A stretch of 64,000 nt of DNA from an uncultured Geobacteraceae bacterium (GTDB taxonomy: Bacteria; Desulfobacterota; Desulfuromonadia; Geobacterales; Pseudopelobacteraceae): assembly GCA_903901875.1 (NCBI GenBank), contig CAIUSO010000151.1, forward strand, positions 1-64,000, given 5' to 3'. The first letter of the stretch is position 1. Each line of letters starts with the position of its first letter. The position numbers were made by a program, and so were the translations under genes. Below are positions 50,338-58,196 of the stretch, in pieces. Below the pieces are notes generated by a model. That model was not told the DNA's origin, did not search any database, and saw nothing but the letters and a program-made list of their open reading frames with translations.

Positions 50338-50691
50338 TCATGACGCCTTACGTGTAAGACCTTCTGTAATATAAGTGATGGCCAGCGTGTTGATACTAAC
50401 GCCTTCGAGACGAGCGCGGGATTGCAAGCGGGCATGCAAGCTTTTTGGCAAGCGCTGAACGAATTTACCGGAAAAGGCACCATAACTACCGGGCTTGGGA
50501 ACGGGAAAACCTTTTTCTCCAAGTGCTGCAATCACCGCAGCAAGGGCTTGCTGACCTTCGGCGATCGCTTCTTCGACTGTATCACCATCGGCAATACATT
50601 CGTTAAAATCGGGAAAACTCACCATAAAACCACCACCTTCATCTTCAGTGAGAGTCCTTAATTCGAACGGGAATTTACACGAATTTTTCAT
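50338..50691 (-). CDS. hicB: HicB-family antitoxin, orphan
   Basis: A protein of about 117 residues. The N-terminal half is the RNase H-like HicB fold with GGGFMVSFPDFNECIADGDTVEEAIAEGQQAL. The C-terminal half is a ribbon-helix-helix DNA-binding segment (QRLPKSLHARLQSRARLEGVSINTLAITYITEGL). The start at 50691 is chosen because GGAGG lies 4 bases upstream; a longer frame to 50739 lacks one. HicA is about 60 residues and normally lies next to HicB; only 73 bases separate this gene from mutM, so no HicA is present. Confidence 0.82.
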   Translation of the reverse strand: MKNSCKFPFELRTLTEDEGGGFMVSFPDFNECIADGDTVEEAIAEGQQALAAVIAALGEKGFPVPKPGSYGAFSGKFVQRLPKSLHARLQSRARLEGVSINTLAITYITEGLTRKAS

Positions 50692-50764
50692 AAATCCTCC
50701 AACAGCAACAAAAACTTCTTGATATTCAGATAGTACCACATGTCAATAATACATCTGCCTTGAT

Positions 50765-51568
50765 CTAACACTGGCAGGAGCGACAGAATACCGTGCTCCT
50801 GTTGCCCAGCCTCGTTTCATGGAGTGTGCCGCCACAGCGGAGACACGGCTTTCCTCCCCGTCCATAGACTCTGTTGTCCAAGGGGAAATAGGCCGCCGTG
50901 TCCTCCATTACCCGATAACTGCTCCCCCTTTCAACAGAAAAACCCAACACGCTGCGAATAGCCTCAGCCAACAGTTCATACTCCGGAACCGTCAGCGTCG
51001 CAGAAACCCGCTCGGGACTGATACCGGCAACAAACAGTGCTTCGTTGGCATAGATATTCCCAACCCCTGCAACGACCTGGCTGTCCATTATCAGCTGCTT
51101 GATTGCTACCCTGCGGGCTCTTCCAACGGCGTGGAGAATGGTGCCGTTGAACCCATCCGAGAGCGGTTCGGGGCCAATGGAAGCAAGAAGAGGGTGACAA
51201 GAGGGATTACCGGTAAGCCAGAGTACCGTGCCGAATTTTCGCGGGTCGTGAAAACGGAGCAGCTGTCCATCATCAAAATGGAAGTCAAGATGATCATGCT
51301 TTCCGGGAGGGGCCATACGGGGAAGCAGCTGTAAAAAACCGGTCATTCCCAGGTGGATCAGCAGCCAACCGGATTCACAGTCAAAGAGCAGATATTTACC
51401 CCTTCGTTCAATGGCACGTAATTTCCGTCCTTCCACCAGTGAGCTCAGATCCGGTGCTACCGGCACGCGAAGCTTGGCGACCCGAATATCCACCTTTTCA
51501 AAACGCCTTCCCACCAGCTCCGGCACGAGCCGGAGGCGGGTGACCTCAACTTCCGGAAGTTCCGGCAT
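50765..51568 (-). CDS. mutM: Formamidopyrimidine-DNA glycosylase
   Basis: A 267-residue repair enzyme that removes 8-oxoguanine and ring-opened purines. The N-terminus MPELPEVEV holds the catalytic Pro2 and Glu3. VAGVGNIYANEALFVAGI is the H2TH domain, and the C-terminal zinc finger is CLRCGGTLHETRLGNRSTVFCRSCQ. It is adjacent to the cinA-like gene with no gap. Confidence 0.95.
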   Translation of the reverse strand: MPELPEVEVTRLRLVPELVGRRFEKVDIRVAKLRVPVAPDLSSLVEGRKLRAIERRGKYLLFDCESGWLLIHLGMTGFLQLLPRMAPPGKHDHLDFHFDDGQLLRFHDPRKFGTVLWLTGNPSCHPLLASIGPEPLSDGFNGTILHAVGRARRVAIKQLIMDSQVVAGVGNIYANEALFVAGISPERVSATLTVPEYELLAEAIRSVLGFSVERGSSYRVMEDTAAYFPLDNRVYGRGGKPCLRCGGTLHETRLGNRSTVFCRSCQC

Positions 51569-52294
51569 CTATCTCCTCCCCTTCAAATATCGTCTGAGCA
51601 CGTCCAATGCCGTCCATGCCGTTAACATCCGTATTTCATCCCGGTTGCCGCCAAACCAGCAGAGCCGGGTACGGCACCCTTCCGAAGTTGCCAGGGCAAC
51701 GTAAACGGTGCCGACCGGTTTTTCTTCACTCCCCCCATCGGGGCCGGCGATCCCGGTTACGGCAATGGCAATATCACTACCGGAGGCCCCTCGGCTACCG
51801 GTGGCCATGGCTGCCGCACACTCCGAGCTCACCGCTCCGCATCGTTCCAGAATTTCGGCCGGGACCGAGAGAAGTCGCATCTTGGCCCCATTTGAATAGG
51901 TCACCACCCCTTCCGAAAAGTAACCGGAACTCCCCGGCACGTCGGTAATACGCTTGGCGATCAGGCCGCCACTGCACGATTCTGCGAGGGAAAGGGTCAG
52001 ACGACTTTCCCTGAGCAGTTCAGCCACCGCATCGTCCATACTGACTACACCGGTGGAGAAGCAGAAATCCCCCAAACGTTCCTCCACCACTGCAGCCACC
52101 GGAGCAAGGCATTTCTGTGCAGCGGCATCGTTGTCCGCAGAAACCTGAAGCATCACCTTCAGCCAGGGAAATTCAGCACTGATACTGAGTGTAATGCCTG
52201 GCTCCTGAGTAGGGACACCTGACAACAAGTCGTCGACCTCCCCCACACGGAGGCCAAAAACGTTATAGCTTACGCTCCGGATTACCTTATTCAT
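51569..52294 (-). CDS. CinA-related protein lacking the N-terminal MoCF domain
   Basis: A protein of about 241 residues. The C-terminal 155 residues are the CinA/PncC nicotinamide-nucleotide amidase domain: LTLSLAESCSGGLIAKRITDVPGSSGYFSEGVVTYSN and AIAVTGIAGPDGGSEEKPVGTVYVAL. The first 80 residues (RSVSYNVFGLRVGEVDDLLSGV to EERLG) look like the middle KH-like domain of full-length CinA. The usual N-terminal MoaB-like domain of about 170 residues is missing, and the 59 bases to larB leave no room for it. A GTG at 52312 is an alternative start. Confidence 0.8.
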   Translation of the reverse strand: MNKVIRSVSYNVFGLRVGEVDDLLSGVPTQEPGITLSISAEFPWLKVMLQVSADNDAAAQKCLAPVAAVVEERLGDFCFSTGVVSMDDAVAELLRESRLTLSLAESCSGGLIAKRITDVPGSSGYFSEGVVTYSNGAKMRLLSVPAEILERCGAVSSECAAAMATGSRGASGSDIAIAVTGIAGPDGGSEEKPVGTVYVALATSEGCRTRLCWFGGNRDEIRMLTAWTALDVLRRYLKGRR

Positions 52295-52353
52295 GATTTT
52301 GGCACCTTTCACTGGTACAACGAAACCGGAAATTCCGTCCCTGACTCTGGCGG

Positions 52354-53103
52354 TCAGAGCCGGTTTATCAGGCTCGCCGCACAGGCTGCGCCGAACCCAT
52401 TATCAATATTTACTACAGTTACACCGGAAGCACAGGAGTTAAGCATGCCGAGCAGCGCAGCGATGCCGCCGAACGATGCGCCATAGCCGACTGAGGTCGG
52501 GACCGCAATAACCGGCTTGTCCACCAGCCCTCCGATAACCGAGGGGAGTGCTCCCTCCATACCGGCGACCACTATGATCACCGTGGCAGCGGCCAACTGT
52601 TCCCGCCGGGACAGCAGGCGGTGAATACCGGCCACGCCCACATCATAGACATGTTCCACGCGGTTTCCCATAAATTGTGCCGTAATTAGCGCCTCGGCGG
52701 CTACCGGGATATCCGACGTTCCCGCCGACACCACCAGAATGGTCCCCTTCCCCTTCATTTCTGGCGGTTTCAGTTCCCAGGTGAGGCACCGGGCATCGGC
52801 ATGGTAGCATGACTCCGGCAATGAAGCGAGTATCTGTCCGGCTTTCTCTCCGCTAAGGCGGGTTACCAGAACATTGCCCCCCCGTGAAGACAGGGCAGTG
52901 GCAATGGTGACGATCTGTTCAACATTTTTTCCTTCACCGAAAATGACCTCCGGCATACCCTGCCGAAGCTCCCGGTGATGGTCAACCTGGGCACATCCCA
53001 GATCCTCCGACGGAAAATGCCGCAGCTCTTCCAGCGCGTTATCTATGGACACCTCCCCCCGTTTCACGGAGTTCAACAACGTTCTCAGGTGATGGGTTGT
53101 CAT
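52354..53103 (-). CDS. larB: Nickel pincer cofactor biosynthesis protein LarB
   Basis: A 249-residue protein with a PurE-like C-terminal domain: TILVVSAGTSDIPVAAEALITAQFMG and VAGMEGALPSVIGGLVDKPVIAVPTSVGYGASFGGIAALLGMLNSCASGV are diagnostic of LarB, which carboxylates nicotinic acid adenine dinucleotide in pincer-cofactor synthesis. The N-terminal helical part begins LRTLLNSVKRGEVSIDNALEEL. The partners larC and larE are not in this window. Confidence 0.88.
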   Translation of the reverse strand: MTTHHLRTLLNSVKRGEVSIDNALEELRHFPSEDLGCAQVDHHRELRQGMPEVIFGEGKNVEQIVTIATALSSRGGNVLVTRLSGEKAGQILASLPESCYHADARCLTWELKPPEMKGKGTILVVSAGTSDIPVAAEALITAQFMGNRVEHVYDVGVAGIHRLLSRREQLAAATVIIVVAGMEGALPSVIGGLVDKPVIAVPTSVGYGASFGGIAALLGMLNSCASGVTVVNIDNGFGAACAASLINRL

Positions 53104-53329
53104 TGCGATACACCTCTCTTCCTAGGATGAAGAGTTTTTATACACCAGGGACGGACATGGTGCCACCTGTTTTACCTGAAACCCCGTGTCTTCGCATTTT
53201 TCCCCTGTCTCCCGGAGCTCTGAGCACACCTTTCACCAACAATGATACCAAGGCCGCCACTTACTGCTTTTATTGCCCGCAAGAATCATGTATAAGCGGA
53301 AGTAATACTGTACTGAAGCGAGGTCATAC

Positions 53330-54613
53330 ATGGGTAAAACAACAGCAGAAAAGATTTTCGATGCACATCTGGTCAACGAACCGTTTCCCGGCACCAAAGT
53401 ATTGCGTCTTGATGCAGTTCTCTGCCACGAAATCACCACGCCTATCGCCATCGATGACTTGATCCGGCGCGGCAAGGACCGGGTATTCGACCCGACCAAA
53501 ATCAAGGCGGTCATAGACCACGTCACTCCGAGCAAGGATACAAAAACGGCAACTCAGGCAAAGATTCTCCGTGACTGGGCCCGGCGCCACGACATTAAAG
53601 ACTTCTTTGATGTGGGGGCCAACGGTGTCTGTCATGCACTCTTTCCGGAGCGGGGCTTCATTCGCCCCGGATACACGGTTATCATGGGAGACTCCCATAC
53701 CTGTACCCATGGTGCCTTTGGTGCCTTTGCCGCCGGAATCGGTACAACCGACCTTGAAGTCGGTATCCTGAAAGGGGTCTGTGCTTTCCGCCAGCCGAAG
53801 ACCATCAAATTTAACGTCACCGGCACCCTCCCTGCGGGAGTCTATGCAAAAGACGTGATCCTGCATATAATCGGCAAAATCGGTGTCAATGGTGCCACCG
53901 ACAAGGTCATGGAATTCCACGGGCCGGTGGTTGACGCCATGTCAATGGAATCCCGTATGACCCTCTGTAATATGGCCATTGAAGCCGGCGGCACTTCCGG
54001 TATCTGCCAACCGGACATGACCACCGTTGACTACCTCTGGCCCTTTATTCAGGAGGAATTCACCGACACGTGTGCCGCCCTGGCCGACTATTCTCAGTGG
54101 CGTGCCGATGCCGATGCCGAGTACGATCAGGTCATCGAAATCGATGTGACGACCCTGGAACCGACCATCACCTTTGGCTACAAACCGGACCAGGTCAAAA
54201 CGATCTCCGAAATAGCCGGTGCCCGACTCGATCAGGTCTATATCGGCTCCTGCACCAACGGCCGACTGGAAGACATCCGCATAGCCGCACAGATCCTCAA
54301 GGGGCGCAAGCTTGCCCCCCACGTCCGTGGCATACTTTCACCGGCCACCCCCGCCATATTCAAGGATGCATCAAAAGAAGGGCTCATCGAGATATTCATG
54401 GAGGCCGGTTTCTGCGTCACCAACCCGACCTGTGGTGCCTGCCTGGGAATGAGTAACGGCGTGCTTGCCGATGGCGAAGTCTGCGCCTCCACAACCAACC
54501 GTAATTTCATGGGGCGAATGGGCAAAGGGGGCATGGTCCATCTGATGTCACCGGCGACTGCAGCCGCCAGTGCCATCGAAGGTGTCATCGCCGATCCAAG
54601 AAAGTATTTATAA
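53330..54613 (+). CDS. leuC: 3-isopropylmalate dehydratase large subunit
   Basis: A 427-residue aconitase-family protein of the short (archaeal-type) LeuC class. GDSHTCTHGAFGAFAAGIGTTD is the family motif. The [4Fe-4S] ligands are in IGSCTNGR and NPTCGACLG. Together with LeuD it isomerises 2- and 3-isopropylmalate; in Geobacter the same class may also serve the citramalate route to isoleucine. A possible -10 TATAAG lies about 40 bases upstream; no leader peptide was found. Confidence 0.93.
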   Translation: MGKTTAEKIFDAHLVNEPFPGTKVLRLDAVLCHEITTPIAIDDLIRRGKDRVFDPTKIKAVIDHVTPSKDTKTATQAKILRDWARRHDIKDFFDVGANGVCHALFPERGFIRPGYTVIMGDSHTCTHGAFGAFAAGIGTTDLEVGILKGVCAFRQPKTIKFNVTGTLPAGVYAKDVILHIIGKIGVNGATDKVMEFHGPVVDAMSMESRMTLCNMAIEAGGTSGICQPDMTTVDYLWPFIQEEFTDTCAALADYSQWRADADAEYDQVIEIDVTTLEPTITFGYKPDQVKTISEIAGARLDQVYIGSCTNGRLEDIRIAAQILKGRKLAPHVRGILSPATPAIFKDASKEGLIEIFMEAGFCVTNPTCGACLGMSNGVLADGEVCASTTNRNFMGRMGKGGMVHLMSPATAAASAIEGVIADPRKYL

Positions 54614-54629
54614 TAAAGGAGTTATCTAT

Positions 54630-55157
54630 ATGAAAACATTTGGAGGCCCGATCCTCTTTCTTGACCGAAGCGATATCAACACCGACGAGATTATCCCGGC
54701 CAAATACCTGACCGAGATAACCAAAGAGGATCTTAAACCGTATATTCTTGAAGACCTGAAACTCCCCGGCTTTGAGCCCAAGGGTGTTAAGACCGTCCAG
54801 GCCCGCGTTATCGTGTCCCGCGCCAACTTTGGCTGCGGTTCTTCACGGGAACACGCGCCGTGGGTATTTGAGGTAAACGGCATAACGGCGGTAATAGCAG
54901 CATCATTTGCCCGCATTTTCCGTCAGAACATGTTCAACTGCGGCATGGCTGCCATTGAACTCCCCCCGGCAGATCTGGAGCTGATTTTCAGCCACTCGGG
55001 AGACGATGATGCGGCCATGACCATCGACATTGAGGCACAAACGTTGACGGTGAGTGCGGCCGGGAAGCAGAAGACCATCTCCTTCGACATTTCACCCTTT
55101 GACAGGGCCCTGGTGATGGCAGGTGGGTGGGTCGACTACGCCGACCAGAAATACTGA
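54630..55157 (+). CDS. leuD: 3-isopropylmalate dehydratase small subunit
   Basis: A protein of about 175 residues, the swivelling domain of the dehydratase. SDINTDEIIPAKYLTE and ARVIVSRANFGCGSSREHAPWVFEVNGITAVIAASFARIFRQNMFNCGM are diagnostic. The ATG at 54630 follows AAAGGAG; the frame is open further upstream but would overlap leuC. It lies 16 bases after leuC and ends before a terminator. Confidence 0.95.
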   Translation: MKTFGGPILFLDRSDINTDEIIPAKYLTEITKEDLKPYILEDLKLPGFEPKGVKTVQARVIVSRANFGCGSSREHAPWVFEVNGITAVIAASFARIFRQNMFNCGMAAIELPPADLELIFSHSGDDDAAMTIDIEAQTLTVSAAGKQKTISFDISPFDRALVMAGGWVDYADQKY

Positions 55158-55180
55158 TTACCCGATTGCGAAGTAACTGA

Positions 55181-55212
55181 CGGGGCGAAAGGTTTCTCTT
55201 TCGCCCCGTTTC
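55181..55212 (+). terminator. Terminator of leuCD
   Basis: CGGGGCGAAAG, a short loop, CTTTCGCCCCG, then TTTCTG. It lies 24 bases after the leuD stop. Confidence 0.8.
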
Positions 55213-55225
55213 TGTGAACATCCCC

Positions 55226-56269
55226 TTAAAATCGTCTGCTCACTCCAAGATGGAAGCTGACATCCGGCGCAGTGGACACCGCCACATCCTCCACCACCCC
55301 GATATCCAGCAGATAATCATCCGGCAAACGGACCGTTCCCCCCGTGGTAAGAATCAGGGTAGGTGAGGAAATCTCCGCCAGGGCACTGTCCCGATAGAGA
55401 GGTGTCGTGCCGTTGAGCTGGAGTTTAAAGGAAATTGTGGAGACCGGGGCCCAGCCGACACCAAGGGATCCGGTTCCCGCCAGCGGATTATGCTGATCTC
55501 CAAGCACATCCCCCTTTGACATCACCAGAGCACCCACGGAACCGTATAGAGCAAAAGATCCCCACTGCCTGCTGCCGCACAACTGCACCAGGCCATCGGC
55601 ACCGCCGCTCCCCCCCAGTGAGGAACTATCCCCGGTCGGCAGCTTTATCTTTCCTTTGAGTGCCAAACGAGCAGGGGAGTCGGAATCCGATTCATCAACA
55701 AGTTGGTATCCACCGGTCAGCGCAAGGTCTCCAACACCGGTAGTACCATGGTCAACCGCGAGGAGCGTCGTTCCATCCTTACGATAACGGTAATCGAGGT
55801 GATTCCGGGGAGCGGTCGTCCGCCCCCCCTGGGGTAATCCAAACGTGTTGTGCCAGCCAAAAATAAACCCATCCAGGAATCCTCCCCCCTGGACGATGTA
55901 GGGCAGTTCAAGGCCGACTTCCCAGCGGGGTGAAAGGCCATAACGGGCAGCGACGGTAACCCGGTACATTTCTCCATCCAGAGTGATTTCTTCCCGGCCG
56001 GAGCTGCCAACCGCATAGTTACTTGACAGGTCCTGGAGCAGGGCAACCTGCACCCCTCCCGGTGCCACTATATCCGCACCGGTGTCATGGGGAAGCCCGT
56101 AGATCTGCACAAGAGGGCTTTGATTTCCTACCATAAAGGGAATTATTTCCCCGGTTGCCCCCCTGGCAGCGGGAGGATTCCCCAGCAGAAGAGCACAGAA
56201 GCAGAGCAGCCATTTAGTTTTCAACCAGCAGGCCATGGATTTGCGTCTATCTGTTGGAGCGTATTTCAT
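55226..56269 (-). CDS. Predicted outer-membrane beta-barrel protein (DUF3187-like)
   Basis: A protein of about 347 residues with an N-terminal signal peptide (ACWLKTKWLLCFCALLLGNPPAARGA). The body shows alternating polar/hydrophobic strands with many Gly and aromatic ends (VTVAARYGLSPRWEVGLELPYIVQGGGFLDGFIFGWHNTFGLPQGGR, and the last strand VSFHLGVSRRF ends in Phe), as expected for an outer-membrane barrel. The start at 56269 is preferred because GGAAG lies upstream; the frame is open to 56353. Function unknown. Confidence 0.65.
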   Translation of the reverse strand: MKYAPTDRRKSMACWLKTKWLLCFCALLLGNPPAARGATGEIIPFMVGNQSPLVQIYGLPHDTGADIVAPGGVQVALLQDLSSNYAVGSSGREEITLDGEMYRVTVAARYGLSPRWEVGLELPYIVQGGGFLDGFIFGWHNTFGLPQGGRTTAPRNHLDYRYRKDGTTLLAVDHGTTGVGDLALTGGYQLVDESDSDSPARLALKGKIKLPTGDSSSLGGSGGADGLVQLCGSRQWGSFALYGSVGALVMSKGDVLGDQHNPLAGTGSLGVGWAPVSTISFKLQLNGTTPLYRDSALAEISSPTLILTTGGTVRLPDDYLLDIGVVEDVAVSTAPDVSFHLGVSRRF

Positions 56270-56329
56270 TACTTTCTTCCGTATAGGCACCAGTGGACCC
56301 CTTTCTCCCGTCGCGGCACTTGATTTTTT

Positions 56330-56375
56330 TTTACTACGATGACATAGTATCAAGTCAGTTCACACTTGTAGTAAA
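56330..56375. promoter_or_regulatory. Inverted repeat in the spacer before tatA
   Basis: TTTACTAC (56330-56337) and GTAGTAAA (56368-56375) are exact inverted repeats around 30 bases. The right arm ends just before the ribosome binding site of tatA. It may be an operator pair or an RNA stem; a clear promoter was not recognised. Confidence 0.35.
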
Positions 56376-56384
56376 GGGGGCACA

Positions 56385-56573
56385 ATGTTTGGTTTTGGCA
56401 TGCCGGAGATGATAATTATCCTGGTCATAGTTCTGGTAGTTTTTGGAGCGGGGAGACTTCCGGAGATTGGTGGTGCTCTCGGAAAAAGCATCCGCAACTT
56501 CAAGAAAGCAGCTGATGGCAAGGACGAGATTGAGATCAAACCCAAAGGCGAGGATAGCGACAAAAAGTTGTGA
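56385..56573 (+). CDS. tatA: Sec-independent translocase protein TatA
   Basis: A 62-residue protein starting [42 protein letters not shown]: a short membrane helix, the FGAGRLPE hinge and an amphipathic helix, then an acidic tail. This is the TatA/E form that makes the pore for folded proteins. No tatB or tatC is adjacent. GGGGGC upstream is the probable ribosome binding site. Confidence 0.93.
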   Translation: MFGFGMPEMIIILVIVLVVFGAGRLPEIGGALGKSIRNFKKAADGKDEIEIKPKGEDSDKKL

Positions 56574-56600
56574 CTTCTCCCCTGTTATAGCACCCTGCAC

Positions 56601-56636
56601 GTAAAGGGGGAGCGGTTTGCAGCCGTTCCCCCTTTA
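56601..56636. terminator. Terminator between tatA and the aminotransferase gene
   Basis: GTAAAGGGGGA-GCGG, loop TTTGCA, then GCCG-TTCCCCCTTTAC. Long stem shared by the convergent genes; flanking A/T is short, so it may act in both directions. Confidence 0.75.
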
Positions 56637-56645
56637 CATACCGCG

Positions 56646-57950
56646 TTATGAATTCAGATACTCGCCAATTTTTTCAGCCAGGGTCCGGTAGACCCGTCGG
56701 CATTCATCCTCATCCTTCTCCAAGAGCGTCACCCTGAATCCTTGCAACGGGGTGGAAAACGACGAGAGCGGCACCACGCAGATTCCGGTTGATGCCAGGA
56801 TCTGGTAGACAAAGCGTTTGTCCGGTGAAACGCCCGGCTGGTTAATCAACCCGTCAACCAACTCCCTGACCTCATTATTTTCAATGCGGATTGATTGTCG
56901 ATTGTTCAGCAGTCCATCCCTGAAAGCGACCGCCATATAAAAAGCACCATTGGTCCGGTTTACCTGCAACGCCGGGACCTGACTGAGTGTGTCATAGGTA
57001 ATGTTGCTCATCCGCTCATAGCAGTTGATGCGCTGGGCCAGATAGGTAGCGTATTCAGGATGACGGACTATTTCGGGAATAACCGTCTGGGGCAGAGTGG
57101 TTGAGCAAACTTCGTTCATCTTTCCGGTCAGAATCAGATTGATATATTTCCGGAATCGCTCATCTTTTTGCCCGTTATAGACCTCTATCCAGCCACAGCG
57201 GGAACCGGGCCAGGGGAACTCTTTGGAGATACCTTTCAGTGAAATCGCGGGAACATCTCCGATAACATCACTGATCGGCACCGTACTCTCACCGTTATAC
57301 ACAATATTGATATACACTTCATCGGCAATGATAAACAGATCGTTTTCACGGGCTACGGCAACGATTTCTTCGAGAATTTCCCGGGTATAGACCATACCGG
57401 TCGGGTTATCAGGATTTATCAGCATTATGGCACAGATGTTCGGATTATACCGTACATGGTTCCGAAGATCCTCCATGTCCGGATACCAGTTCTGTTCCGG
57501 CCGAAGACAGAACAGAGAAGGTGCCGAATGGGCATGGCCAATCTCGCCAAGGGTATGGGTGGTATAGGACGGGGATGGCATCAGAACCCGTGTTTCGGGC
57601 CTGAGACAGCCATAAATCTTGGCTATGGCATCGCCCAGACCGTTAAAAAAGATGATGTCGTCAGCTGTTATCTGCGCTCCGCCCCGACCATTGGTTGTTT
57701 CACAGATGAATTCCCTCGTTTCGAGTACACCACGGGTATGACAATAGCCCCAGGTACGATTGTCCATGGCTGCCTTCGCCACAATTTCCTTCATCCACTC
57801 CGGAATTACCTCACCCTTGACAATGGGATCACCGATATTCTCCCAATTGATCTTGACGCCATGTTTCTGAAGTTTTTCCGCCACATTGACAATATTTCTG
57901 ATTTCATAGGTCAACTCGCCGGTGCCTGGTGGTACAAGTTCAATTCTCAT
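56646..57950 (-). CDS. Class I PLP-dependent aminotransferase, probably alanine-forming
   Basis: A 434-residue aminotransferase. IMLINPDNPTGMVYTREILEEIV, NDLFIIADEVYINIVYNG and SLKGISKEFPWPGSRCGWIEVYN (PLP Lys) are class I motifs. It belongs to the AlaA/AspC-like group, where members make alanine, aspartate or valine. The alanine-rich leader peptide and terminator just upstream (58060-58143 and 58001-58032) suggest that alanine is its end product; that is an inference. GAGGAGG precedes the ATG. Confidence 0.85.
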   Translation of the reverse strand: MRIELVPPGTGELTYEIRNIVNVAEKLQKHGVKINWENIGDPIVKGEVIPEWMKEIVAKAAMDNRTWGYCHTRGVLETREFICETTNGRGGAQITADDIIFFNGLGDAIAKIYGCLRPETRVLMPSPSYTTHTLGEIGHAHSAPSLFCLRPEQNWYPDMEDLRNHVRYNPNICAIMLINPDNPTGMVYTREILEEIVAVARENDLFIIADEVYINIVYNGESTVPISDVIGDVPAISLKGISKEFPWPGSRCGWIEVYNGQKDERFRKYINLILTGKMNEVCSTTLPQTVIPEIVRHPEYATYLAQRINCYERMSNITYDTLSQVPALQVNRTNGAFYMAVAFRDGLLNNRQSIRIENNEVRELVDGLINQPGVSPDKRFVYQILASTGICVVPLSSFSTPLQGFRVTLLEKDEDECRRVYRTLAEKIGEYLNS

Positions 57951-58000
57951 CTCTACTCCTCCTCACGATATACATACAATTCAATATCAGGGTCACAAAC

Positions 58001-58032
58001 GAAAAGGAGCCGTGGGCTTCTGCCCACGGCTC
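58001..58032 (-). terminator. Attenuator terminator before the aminotransferase gene
   Basis: Minus strand GAGCCGTGGGC-AGAA-GCCCACGGCTC (58032-58007), then CTTTTC (58006-58001). The 11-bp perfect stem lies 28 bases after the leader-peptide stop and 50 bases before the gene, so it would end transcription before the gene unless its formation is prevented. The leader segment GCCCGT (in the last codons) can pair with GTGGGC of the terminator, allowing two wobble pairs, as a weak antiterminator. Confidence 0.75.
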
Positions 58033-58059
58033 GCGATTATCTCCGGTACATAAGGACAA

Positions 58060-58143
58060 TCAGCAGGCAACGGGCATCGCTGCAGCACCAGGTGCCGCCG
58101 CAAGAAAAACTCGTGCTGCTATTGTCAGAGTAATCATATCCAT
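58060..58143 (-). CDS. Alanine-rich leader peptide (transcription attenuator)
   Basis: A short frame of 27 codons on the minus strand (ATG at 58143, or 58137). The later part reads AARVFLAAAPGAAAMPVAC before TGA; nine of the codons are Ala (GCA, GCG, GCT and GCC), in clusters of 2, 3 and 3, plus two Val. A terminator follows 28 bases after the stop. This is the layout of amino-acid biosynthetic attenuators such as the his, leu and ilv leaders. A possible promoter TTGACG-N17-TAGACA (58178-58150) would start the RNA next to the ATG, so the peptide may have almost no leader. Confidence 0.6.
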   Translation of the reverse strand: MDMITLTIAARVFLAAAPGAAAMPVAC

Positions 58144-58196
58144 AACGGCTGTCTATCACACCGAAGGAACAACGTCAACAGTTATTACACCACCAC

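Noticed and set aside
50301-50531. Possible HicA on the same strand as HicB
   Set aside because: The frame lies inside hicB in another reading frame and has no HicA motif.
53097-53462. Plus-strand frame upstream of and overlapping leuC; possible leader peptide
   Set aside because: It has no run of Leu, Ile or Val codons and no following terminator, and it runs into leuC in another frame.
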